From Nitrososphaerota archaeon (lineage in GTDB: Archaea; Thermoproteota; Nitrososphaeria; Nitrososphaerales; Gagatemarchaeaceae), in assembly GCA_003135575.1 (NCBI GenBank), contig PLCG01000017.1, forward strand, positions 14,507-24,183: DNA of 9,677 bases. Direction: 5' to 3'. A program made the position numbers and the translations under genes. The notes below the pieces were generated by a model. That model saw only the letters and a list, made by a program, of their open reading frames with translations, was not told the origin of the DNA and searched no databases. Every line of letters begins with the position of its first letter. The first letter of the stretch is position 1. This document shows positions 1-5,373 of this stretch, piece after piece.

Positions 1-1122
1 CATACGCTAAAGGACATGGAGCTGCTTTCGTGCTACAAGGTTGCTTCCATAAATCGAGCGTGCGCTGTCGTCCAGAGTCGCAAAAAGGGCGAGACGCGAG
101 GGGTCAAGGTTCGCCATCCCAAACCTCTCAGGCCGATGATCTGCATCATCTCTGGCTTCTTTGTAACAATGAAGGGGAGGCTGTTCGTCCCATTGAGACG
201 AGACAAGTATTTCGACCTGCAGCTCAACCACCACGTCATTCGGACCCTCGAAGGGAAGAGGATGAGGAGTCTCACGATCACTCCGGACTCGCTGTCGTTC
301 TGCTACTCACAAGACATCGAAGAGGCCCGCGTGAGGACGGTCTACGGCGTTGATAGGAACGAGAAGAACCTGACCTTTGGAGACAGTTCGAAAGTGGTGC
401 AGGTCGACATGGCAGAGGTGGTCAAGGTCAAGCAGACGACGAGAGAGATCCTCGGCTCGTTCAGGAGGAACGATGTGAGGGTGAGGGGGCGGCTGGCTCG
501 CAAGTACTGGAAGAGGGCGAACAACAGGACAGGTCAGCTCCTTCATGCGGCCACCAATATCATCGTGGATGCGGCCGTGAGAGATGGGGCCGCACTCGCC
601 ATAGAAGACCTGACAGACATCAGGAAGATGTATCGCAAAGGGAACGGCCAAGGCGAGGACTATCGGTTCAGGCTCAACTCATGGCCTCATAGAAAGGCGA
701 AGCACATGCTCGAATACAAATCAGCATGGAAAGGCGTGACCGTCATTCCGCTTACGAAGTCTGAGACCTACGGCTCCTCGTCGACGTGCTCGGCGTGTGG
801 GGAGAAGCTCCACAACCCTGCGAAGGGCGATGTCGCGCACGCGAGGATGCTATGGTGCCCGAGGTGTAAGGTATGGATGCACAGGGACGTGAACGGTGCC
901 CTGAATCTATCCGAACGGGGACTGGCAAGGTTCGTCAGTTCCCATCCCCAATCGGGAGAGAAGGAGGAAAGTCGCTCGCAAGCCTCTACCTCCCTTGTCC
1001 AAGCTGGGGAAGAAGGGCTGGCAGGTGAAGCAATGAGGGGGAACGGGACGAAGACCCTAATCCTCAGAGTCGATGCCAGCAAGTTGATTCGACGCGTGAG
1101 CCGAAGGATTGACAGAACCTGA
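1..1122 (+). CDS. tnpB: TnpB-like RNA-guided nuclease of an IS200/IS605-type element (5' end outside window)
   Basis: The frame is open from base 1, so the true start is probably upstream; the first ATG inside is at 16. Seen: a RuvC-like triad with Asp in GVDRN (352-354), Glu in AIEDL (604-606) and Asp in HRDVNGALN (886-888), and a four-Cys zinc ribbon, CSAC (787-798) and CPRC (856-867), between the last two. This order is diagnostic of TnpB/OrfB, the RNA-guided DNA nuclease ancestral to Cas12. All catalytic and zinc residues are present, so the nuclease looks intact. After RuvC-III there is a 70-residue polar tail whose DNA is rich in inverted repeats, as expected where an omega-RNA overlaps the gene's 3' end. 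No TnpA is visible; it could lie upstream or be absent. The TGA stop lies inside the right arm of an inverted repeat. Family assignment is firm; completeness is unknown. Confidence 0.9.
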   Translation, partial: HTLKDMELLSCYKVASINRACAVVQSRKKGETRGVKVRHPKPLRPMICIISGFFVTMKGRLFVPLRRDKYFDLQLNHHVIRTLEGKRMRSLTITPDSLSFCYSQDIEEARVRTVYGVDRNEKNLTFGDSSKVVQVDMAEVVKVKQTTREILGSFRRNDVRVRGRLARKYWKRANNRTGQLLHAATNIIVDAAVRDGAALAIEDLTDIRKMYRKGNGQGEDYRFRLNSWPHRKAKHMLEYKSAWKGVTVIPLTKSETYGSSSTCSACGEKLHNPAKGDVAHARMLWCPRCKVWMHRDVNGALNLSERGLARFVSSHPQSGEKEESRSQASTSLVQAGEEGLAGEAMRGNGTKTLILRVDASKLIRRVSRRIDRT

Positions 1123-1128
1123 GGATTA
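970..1128 (+). ncRNA. Candidate omega-RNA (reRNA) at the tnpB 3' end
   Basis: TnpB nucleases use a guide RNA made from the 3' end of their own gene and the right end of the element. Structure seen here: a hairpin at 992-1017 (CCCTT 992-996 with AAGGG 1013-1017, inner TCC 998-1000 with GGA 1008-1010), a 5-bp stem GTCGA 1069-1073 with TCGAC 1089-1093, and an enclosing 10-bp perfect repeat 1058-1067 with 1119-1128. The boundaries are guesses and a guide segment would lie 3' of the element end. No expression evidence exists; this is inference from family behaviour plus visible stems. Confidence 0.35.
1058..1128. repeat. Perfect 10-bp inverted repeat (arms 1058-1067 and 1119-1128)
   Basis: TAATCCTCAG at 1058-1067 is exactly complementary to CTGAGGATTA at 1119-1128, with 51 bases between them that contain a second, nested 5-bp stem. 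The right arm contains both the tnpB stop (TGA, 1120-1122) and, on the other strand, the TAA stop (1126-1128) of the convergent small gene. It is a plausible right-end structure of the IS or the closing stem of the guide RNA. Confidence 0.7.
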
Positions 1129-1374
1129 CGGCGCCGCCTCGCCAGGCTGATGAGCCTCCGGCTTGCCCCAGCGACCGACCTTGGGGAGGCCCTTGGTCCG
1201 GAAGAGCATCATCCCCTCCTTGTATCTTCGAAGCTCGACCTCCATGAACCCTATCTCCGACTCCAGCACCTCGATCCTCTTGTGGTTCTTCCCCTTGCCG
1301 GCCTTCAGCGAATCGAGCTTCTCCCTCCTTTCCTTGAGCATGTCCTCGAGAAGTTGCTCGTATTCTGTGACCAA
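1126..1374 (-). CDS. Small coiled-coil protein of unknown function
   Basis: It encodes 82 residues from an ATG at 1374. I do not recognise a family. Residues 3-55 are highly charged with leucines and other hydrophobics at heptad-like spacing (for example YEQLLEDMLKERREKLDSL and RIEVLESEIGFMEVELRRY), which predicts two helices or a helical hairpin broken by a Gly/Lys/Asn stretch near 26-31. Residues 60-82 are Gly/Pro-rich and probably disordered. The gene starts 2 bp from the longest version of the divergent zinc-ribbon gene, and a TATA-like TTTATAG (1403-1409 read on the minus strand) lies about 32 bp upstream of its ATG, giving an almost leaderless transcript. Its stop falls within the IS right-arm repeat, so its C-terminus may have been altered by the insertion. 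Competing frames on the plus strand here have less protein-like composition. Confidence 0.6.
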   Translation of the reverse strand: MVTEYEQLLEDMLKERREKLDSLKAGKGKNHKRIEVLESEIGFMEVELRRYKEGMMLFRTKGLPKVGRWGKPEAHQPGEAAP

Positions 1375-1376
1375 GG

Positions 1377-1715
1377 ATGAGACGCCGTCGCTCCGCCAAA
1401 ATCTATAAACCCATCGACGTGCTTGCGAAGAACATGCGCTCCAGCCTGGTGGTCTCCGGGGGGATCCTCACCGTCACAGGGATCGTGCTCTTCGTCGCGC
1501 TCGCGGGCGAGGCGTGGCTCGCGCTGACTGCGGGAGGAGTGATCGTGCTCGTAGCAGGGTTCTTCCTCAAGGAGCTCACTGACCGTGTCGAGGCTCCGCA
1601 GGGATTTCACTTCTGTCCGTTTTGCTCGACGCTTGTAGCGGAGGGAGCGGAGAGGTGCGACCACTGCAACGGCCTCCAATCGGCGGCAACTCAGGCGAAC
1701 GCGGCGCCTGCTTAA
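1377..1715 (+). CDS. Small membrane protein with C-terminal zinc ribbon
   Basis: It encodes 112 residues in the longest reading (ATG 1377) or 93 from the ATG at 1434. Two hydrophobic segments (about residues 22-43 and 46-64 of the long form) form a likely transmembrane hairpin. They are followed by a short linker and a zinc ribbon with Cys80-x2-Cys83 and Cys94-x2-Cys97 (CPFC and CDHC), then an Ala-rich tail. A TATA-like AATCTATAAA is centred about 27 bp before the 1434 ATG, which would suit a leaderless transcript and favours the shorter protein; the coordinates given are the longest frame, whose basic N-terminus (RRRR) would also suit a membrane protein. Small TM/zinc-ribbon proteins are common in archaea and mostly uncharacterised; no function is claimed. 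Confidence 0.65.
   Translation: MRRRRSAKIYKPIDVLAKNMRSSLVVSGGILTVTGIVLFVALAGEAWLALTAGGVIVLVAGFFLKELTDRVEAPQGFHFCPFCSTLVAEGAERCDHCNGLQSAATQANAAPA
1401..1410. promoter_or_regulatory. TATA-like element between or within divergent genes
   Basis: ATCTATAAAC reads as CTATAAA on the plus strand and as TTTATAG on the minus strand. It is about 27 bp upstream of the ATG at 1434 (plus) and about 32 bp upstream of the ATG at 1374 (minus), both close to the usual archaeal TATA-to-start spacing for leaderless or short-leader transcripts. One box could serve both directions. Inference from spacing only. Confidence 0.45.
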
Positions 1716-1740
1716 CCAAATCATTAATCAGGGCTCGTCT

Positions 1741-2217
1741 GTGGCCGCATCGTTGGAGATGTCGAATCGGATGAAGGCGCCACCTGAGACCGTCTCAGTG
1801 GTGGAGGAGATTCCGTTCGTTGGCCACCCCCTCGTAAGGGCGATGCACGGCAGGACGATAGAGATCACTACCGAGGACCACCTGACGCTCCAAGGGGACT
1901 GCATCATCGGCGTCCGCGCTGCGAAGGGCATATCCCAGCTCTCGCCTGCGATCAAGAGGGCGCTGAAATCGGACGAGGCGAGGGTGAGGTTCACCATCGT
2001 GGCTCCGGGCGGCGAGTACTCTTTCTCGGCGAGAGGGAGCAAGGACCTGTCGTTCGAGAGCCCGACCGACATGGTCATCAGGATGAGCGAGTTTGTCTGC
2101 GGGAGGACGCTGGCGATCCGTGCGGACTCCTCCGCGAGGGAGATCCCTCGCGGGCTGGTGGGAAGTTTGAAATCCCCGGAGGCGGCGGGGCTGCTCAGGA
2201 TAGAAGTCCTCGTTTGA
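1741..2217 (+). CDS. DUF371 family protein
   Basis: It encodes 158 residues from GTG 1741; in-frame ATGs at 1759 and 1771 are possible true starts, since conservation should begin near residue 20. The core GHPLVRAMHGRTIEITTEDH followed by LTLQGDCIIGV (about residues 28-58) is the hallmark I associate with DUF371, a family found in most archaea with no established biochemical role. The rest is beta-rich (RVRFTIVAPG, GEYSFSARG) and resembles a compact soluble domain of normal family length. A weak AT-rich stretch at 1721-1730 may be its promoter. It overlaps the following mevalonate-pathway-type gene by 4 nt, so the two are translationally coupled and may act together, but that is inference. 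Confidence 0.8.
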   Translation: MAASLEMSNRMKAPPETVSVVEEIPFVGHPLVRAMHGRTIEITTEDHLTLQGDCIIGVRAAKGISQLSPAIKRALKSDEARVRFTIVAPGGEYSFSARGSKDLSFESPTDMVIRMSEFVCGRTLAIRADSSAREIPRGLVGSLKSPEAAGLLRIEVLV

Positions 2218-3179
2218 CGCCCTTCAAGTCGACGGCCAACACGATGCAGGCGCTCGTGAAGTATCACGGCCTGAAGGACTGGAAGCTTAGGCTCCCGTAC
2301 CACGACAGCATCTCGGTGAACACGACATCGCTGGGGAGCGAGGTCGCCGTCCGCGAGGCGAAGGGGACGAAAGGCGACATGCTGGTTGGGGGGAAGAAGA
2401 ACCAGGATGCGCTCAGGAGGATCCAGAGCGTCTCGAAGCAACTTACAGGGAAGGGCTTCGAGGAACTGGGCCTCCATCTCGACTCTAGCAATTTCCCTGA
2501 CCTAGACGCGAAAGGCCTGGGCTTCTCCTCCTCAGCTGGCGCGGCCCTGACGCTTGCCCTGTTCCACGCCACGAGCAAGGAGGAGCCCGACTACACCGAG
2601 CTCTCCAAGGTGGCGCGACTGTTTGCGGGGTCGGCCTCCAGGACGGTGGTGGGAGGGTTCTCAAGGCTCTACGCGGGCAAAGGATACGAAGACACCTACG
2701 CTGAGAAGTTTGCCGACGAGAAGGAGCTGCCACTGAGGATGGTCATCGTGCCCCTGACCTCGACGGTCCACACCGAGGACGCTCATCGTGAAGTCGAGAG
2801 CTCTCCCTTCTTCAAGTCTCGAATTGAGTCCGCGACCAAGAGGTGCGAGGAGATGCAGAAGGCCATAATGGGAGGCGACCTCCGGAAGGTCGGGGAGCTC
2901 ACCGAGCAGGACACGCTCGAGCTCCACAGCATCACTATGACAGGCACGAACAGGCTCGTGATAATGAGCCCGGACACCATCCGGATCATCACCAAGGTGC
3001 GCGAGATGCGCTCGAACAGCGTCGAGGCCTACTTCTCGATGCAGACCGGCCCGTCCGTCTTCATCAACACGAGCGAGGAGGACCAGGACAAGGTGAGAAG
3101 GGCCATCTCCCACATGGGCTACAAGACCATCCTCTCAGGCGTCGGGAAGGGCGCCAGAATCGGCCGCGCTGGGAACTAG
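2214..3179 (+). CDS. Phosphomevalonate/diphosphomevalonate decarboxylase family protein (GHMP kinase superfamily), catalytic Asp replaced
   Basis: It encodes 321 residues, typical for this family. The TTG start at 2214 overlaps the DUF371 stop and is preferred because the conserved N-terminal block (VKYHGLKDWKLRLPYHDSIS, residues 15-34) would be damaged by starting at Met11. The ATP-binding GHMP motif is GLGFSSSAGAAL (101-112). Family members phosphorylate the 3-hydroxyl of (di)phosphomevalonate and then decarboxylate it to an isopentenyl phosphate for isoprenoid lipids. The KYHG/LRLPYHDSIS signature resembles haloarchaeal phosphomevalonate decarboxylases more than classical KYWG enzymes. The triad Lys (Lys16) and Arg (Arg143, in SASRTVVGG) are present, but the catalytic Asp position in the last motif is Gln277 (YFSMQTGPSVF instead of TDTG or FDAG). 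The enzyme may therefore stop at the 3-phosphorylated product or have another role. No other mevalonate gene is in the window. Cytosolic. Confidence 0.8.
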   Translation: MTPFKSTANTMQALVKYHGLKDWKLRLPYHDSISVNTTSLGSEVAVREAKGTKGDMLVGGKKNQDALRRIQSVSKQLTGKGFEELGLHLDSSNFPDLDAKGLGFSSSAGAALTLALFHATSKEEPDYTELSKVARLFAGSASRTVVGGFSRLYAGKGYEDTYAEKFADEKELPLRMVIVPLTSTVHTEDAHREVESSPFFKSRIESATKRCEEMQKAIMGGDLRKVGELTEQDTLELHSITMTGTNRLVIMSPDTIRIITKVREMRSNSVEAYFSMQTGPSVFINTSEEDQDKVRRAISHMGYKTILSGVGKGARIGRAGN

Positions 3180-3185
3180 CAGCGA

Positions 3186-3192
3186 TTAATTA
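3186..3192 (+). promoter_or_regulatory. TATA-like box before the 71-aa gene
   Basis: TTAATTA lies in the 44-bp gap after the decarboxylase-family gene, centred about 35 bp before the ATG at 3224. A GGTGAGG at 3210-3216 could act as a ribosome binding site 7 nt before that ATG. Together they suggest the small gene can be expressed on its own as well as by read-through. Confidence 0.35.
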
Positions 3193-3223
3193 CCAATCCA
3201 CTATGTCTTGGTGAGGTTCTGAG

Positions 3224-3439
3224 ATGCCGGGAAAGCCGAACATGGTGGTGAAGGGGTATCTCGACCAGCTCAAGGAGACGAAGAAGGGAAAGCCGGCCCA
3301 GATCAGGGACGCTCTCGACATCTACATCGAGCTCTGGGAGAAGGCCATCGAGAACGGCACGGTCCTTGAGAGCGACGAGATCGACGTCGCGCTGTCGAAG
3401 ATAGACAAGGCGGGCGGCCTCTACGAGGCTGCAGGCTAG
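3224..3439 (+). CDS. Small soluble helical protein, unknown function
   Basis: It encodes 71 residues from ATG 3224, preceded at 7 nt by GGTGAGG, a reasonable archaeal Shine-Dalgarno. I do not recognise a family. There are no Cys, no signal peptide and no membrane segment; composition is highly charged and helical (KGYLDQLKETKKGKPAQIRD, then IYIELWEKAI and IDVALSKIDKAGGLYEA). The pattern suggests a three-helix bundle that could bind a protein or nucleic acid. It follows the decarboxylase-family gene on the same strand, and its stop is only 4 bp from the convergent SDR stop, showing how compact the genome is. Reality as a gene is supported by start signals, strong coding-like composition and lack of a better frame. 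Confidence 0.7.
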   Translation: MPGKPNMVVKGYLDQLKETKKGKPAQIRDALDIYIELWEKAIENGTVLESDEIDVALSKIDKAGGLYEAAG

Positions 3440-3443
3440 ACCG

Positions 3444-4196
3444 TCAGTGTGTCACTTCGCCGCCGTCTAGGACGATGCCCTGGCCCGTCATGTAGCTCGA
3501 CTCCGCGCTTGCAAGGAAAACTGCCAGGTTGGCCACGTCCTCAGGCTCCCCGAAGCGCCCCATCGGTATGGAAGAGCGGAGTGCGTCCACGGCGGCCTTG
3601 TCGAACCACTGCAGCCACCCGGTCTTGATGGAGCCCAGTATCATGCAGTTGACCCTGATCCTCTTCGGTGCTAGCGTCTTTGCCAGCATCTTCGTCATCG
3701 TGAGGACCGCTCCCTTTCCGCAGGCGTAGACCAACCCCTGCGTGTCGCCCGCGAGGACCGGGGTCGAGGAGACGTTGACAATGGCCCCTCCGTCGGGCAT
3801 CATCTGAAGGGCGTTCTGCGAGCAGTCGAATGCGCCGAAGACGTCCACGGAGAAAACGCGCTCCCACATCTCTCGGGTGATCTTCTCGATGGGAGAGTTC
3901 CAGATGCTGCCGTCGGCAAGCCCTGCGTTGTTTACAAGGACGTCGACCCTCCCGAACTTCCTCTTGATCTCCTTGAACATCGCCTCCGTCTCGGCGCGAA
4001 TCGCGATGTCTCCCCTTACGGCGATGGAGTCGCGCCCCGCCTTCTTGACGGCTGCGACGACCTTCTTGGCCTCCGAGTCCGAACTCCTGTAGTGGACGAC
4101 GACGTCCGCGCCTTCCTTTGCGAAGGCGCGCGCGATGGCGGCCCCGTTGCCCGTGCTCGAGCCGGTTACGACCGCGACCTTGCCTTTTAGCCTCAC
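3444..4196 (-). CDS. Short-chain dehydrogenase/reductase (FabG-like SDR)
   Basis: It encodes 250 residues, the classical SDR length, from a GTG at 4196. Seen: cofactor motif TGSSTGNG (11-18), the GD pair at 62-63 and NNAG (89-92), catalytic Ser144, Tyr157 and Lys161 (YACGK) with the usual 13-residue Ser-Tyr spacing, and a C-terminal LDGG (243-246). The family uses NAD(P)(H) to interconvert alcohols and ketones; substrate cannot be told from sequence. Two departures from consensus: the catalytic-tetrad Asn is Asp118 (SVDVFGAF instead of vNl.G.f), and the usual PG after the RVNC stretch is LG (RVNCMILGSIKT). A basic residue in the early loop (HYRSS, 35-39) hints at NADPH preference. It diverges from the methyltransferase gene across a 73-bp gap. 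Soluble enzyme, probably stand-alone. Confidence 0.9.
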   Translation of the reverse strand: MRLKGKVAVVTGSSTGNGAAIARAFAKEGADVVVHYRSSDSEAKKVVAAVKKAGRDSIAVRGDIAIRAETEAMFKEIKRKFGRVDVLVNNAGLADGSIWNSPIEKITREMWERVFSVDVFGAFDCSQNALQMMPDGGAIVNVSSTPVLAGDTQGLVYACGKGAVLTMTKMLAKTLAPKRIRVNCMILGSIKTGWLQWFDKAAVDALRSSIPMGRFGEPEDVANLAVFLASAESSYMTGQGIVLDGGEVTH

Positions 4197-4221
4197 GACG
4201 GGCGAGCGAATCTCTGGCCGG

Positions 4222-4233
4222 ACTTAAGTATTT
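4222..4233. promoter_or_regulatory. Shared AT-rich box between SDR and methyltransferase genes
   Basis: The only AT-rich stretch in this divergent gap holds the palindrome ACTTAAGT (4222-4229) followed by ATTT. Read on the minus strand it gives AAATACTTAAG about 33 bp before the SDR GTG; read on the plus strand it is about 42 bp before the methyltransferase ATG. It may be a two-way TATA element. Spacing-based inference. Confidence 0.4.
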
Positions 4234-4269
4234 GACAGGGCGTCTCGGGATTCCTATCGACGGGAGAGA

Positions 4270-4800
4270 ATGTGGGCATCGATCGTAGAGTCGCTGAGGC
4301 GTAGACGGTGCTCCCCCCATGTGCGCCTCGCCGAGGTCGGGGTCGCCAAAGGGATGAAAATCGCGGACGTCGGCGCGGGATACGGCTTTTTTGCGTTTCC
4401 GGCCGCGGAGGTCGTGGGGGACGAGGGCCTAGTCTATGCGATAGAGCCCGACCCCAAGAGGGCCGCAGAGATGACCAAGGACGCAGAGGAGGAAGGAGTG
4501 AAGAACTTGAAGGTGCTTGAGGCGGGTGCTGAGGACCTAAGCCGTATAGCGACGGGGGATGTGGACATCGCGATGTCGATGTCGTCATTCCACCATTTTG
4601 TGGATCACAGGAAGGCGCTTCTCGAGATGAAGCGAATCGTAAAGCCCGGCGGGTTGGTCTACCTCAGAGACATCAAGCCGGGGAGGGTGTTCAAGCACGG
4701 GAGCCGAAGTGATGAGTTCAGGAGGACCGTCTCGCATGAGTTGCCTAACGCTGAGTTCGAGGAAGACCCCCACTACATCGCCGCGCGGTTCAGAGCCTGA
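4270..4800 (+). CDS. Class I SAM-dependent methyltransferase
   Basis: It encodes 176 residues from ATG 4270. Motif I IADVGAGYGFF (31-41) binds S-adenosylmethionine; the acidic residue after strand 2 is in AIEPDP (57-62); motif III is VDIAMSMSSFHHF (98-110), followed by the typical helix and strand ALLEMKRIVKPGGLVYLRDI (116-135). This is the Methyltransf_11/UbiE-like fold, shorter than most because little lies outside the Rossmann core and the N-terminal helix is brief. The double His at 108-109 is common in small-molecule methyltransferases, but the substrate is unknown. A GGGAG at 4262-4266 lies too close to the ATG to be a good ribosome site. It ends 10 bp from the convergent stop of the HEAT-repeat gene. 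Confidence 0.85.
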   Translation: MWASIVESLRRRRCSPHVRLAEVGVAKGMKIADVGAGYGFFAFPAAEVVGDEGLVYAIEPDPKRAAEMTKDAEEEGVKNLKVLEAGAEDLSRIATGDVDIAMSMSSFHHFVDHRKALLEMKRIVKPGGLVYLRDIKPGRVFKHGSRSDEFRRTVSHELPNAEFEEDPHYIAARFRA

Positions 4801-4810
4801 GAGCTTTTGG

Positions 4811-5323
4811 TCAGGGCCTTGGAGCGCGGTCCCTTGCGGTTCCCCCGATTGAGAACGTTTCCAGGAACTCAAGGTTGAAGAGGGATGCGGCTGCCGAATT
4901 CGACACGAGCGCGTCTGGGTCCTTGAGGGCCTTCTGCAGCGCCAACTTCGCGGACTGGCTCCCGATCGAGCCGAGCGCCGCCGCTGACTCATGGCGGACT
5001 ATTGGGTCCTTGTCCGTCAATGTGGCTTCCTCCAACCCCTTCACTCCTGAGGTCAGGCCTATCTGGCCCATCGTGAAAGCTGCCTCGTGCCTCACGAGCG
5101 GGTCGGGGTCGTGGAGCAAGACATCTGTGAGCGCGGGAATCGCCGCCTCACCGCCTAGGTCGGCGAGGATTGTGACCGCGTGCACCCTGAGCACCAAGCT
5201 GGGCTCATCCTGAATCACCTTGACGAAGAAGGCCTCGTTTCCTTTTTTGAACTCCTCCTCCATCTGCCTCATCACCTCGAGGCAGTGCTTCTTGTCATCA
5301 ACTACGACCGTGGTGTACTTCAT
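4811..5323 (-). CDS. HEAT-repeat protein resembling one half of deoxyhypusine hydroxylase
   Basis: It encodes 170 residues from ATG 5323. The frame stays open upstream to 5767 but that part is a shadow of the regulator gene, and a TATA-like box sits about 32 bp before 5323, so the short start is preferred. HEAT (PBS-lyase type) repeats run from about residue 40 to 155. Two carry His-Glu: RHEAAFTMGQIG (His79-Glu80) and VRHESAAALGSIG (His111-Glu112), 32 residues apart. Eukaryotic DOHH, the di-iron HEAT monooxygenase that hydroxylates deoxyhypusine on eIF5A, has such HE pairs in each half with almost the same spacing and surroundings (HELAYCLGQ and VRHEAGEALGAIG in human, from memory). A preceding RVHAVTILADLGG and a following NLEFLE also match the DOHH half (RFRALFTL.GLGG, RLEWL). 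Two copies per dimer would rebuild the four HE motifs. A plain HEAT scaffold remains possible. Residues 156-170 are a basic tail. Confidence 0.8.
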   Translation of the reverse strand: MKYTTVVVDDKKHCLEVMRQMEEEFKKGNEAFFVKVIQDEPSLVLRVHAVTILADLGGEAAIPALTDVLLHDPDPLVRHEAAFTMGQIGLTSGVKGLEEATLTDKDPIVRHESAAALGSIGSQSAKLALQKALKDPDALVSNSAAASLFNLEFLETFSIGGTARDRAPRP

Positions 5324-5352
5324 GCTGCTCGAACGACCCCCTAAAGACGAAT

Positions 5353-5359
5353 CTAATAA
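5353..5359 (-). promoter_or_regulatory. TATA-like box for the HEAT-repeat gene
   Basis: TTATTAG on the minus strand lies in the 50-bp gap between the regulator stop and the HEAT gene ATG, centred about 33 bp before that ATG. It would give a leader of only a few bases. This supports independent transcription of the HEAT gene and the choice of 5323 as its start. Confidence 0.45.
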
Positions 5360-5373
5360 CAAGAGCGAGACGT

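Larger units (their letters stand above)
1..1128 (+). mobile_element. Partial IS200/IS605-family element, right part
   Basis: The element is inferred from the tnpB gene and from a structured right flank ending in a 10-bp inverted repeat (1119-1128). Elements of this family lack long terminal inverted repeats and carry sub-terminal hairpins instead, so the exact right boundary cannot be read here; 1128 is the end of the last clear repeat arm. The left end is outside the window. The neighbouring minus-strand gene ends exactly at this repeat, which is compatible with insertion next to, or into the 3' end of, that gene. Confidence 0.5.

Noticed and set aside
1064..1399. Minus-strand frame of 111 codons overlapping the coiled-coil gene
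   Set aside because: Arg/Gly/Gln-rich composition; the overlapping 82-aa frame has better coding character and helical pattern.
2661..3113. Minus-strand frame of 150 codons opposite the decarboxylase-family gene
   Set aside because: It is the antisense shadow of a gene with clear family motifs and shows no recognisable domain.
3541..4320. Long minus-strand frame overlapping the SDR gene
   Set aside because: Arg/Gly/His-rich composition with no motifs; it is a shadow of the SDR gene in another frame.
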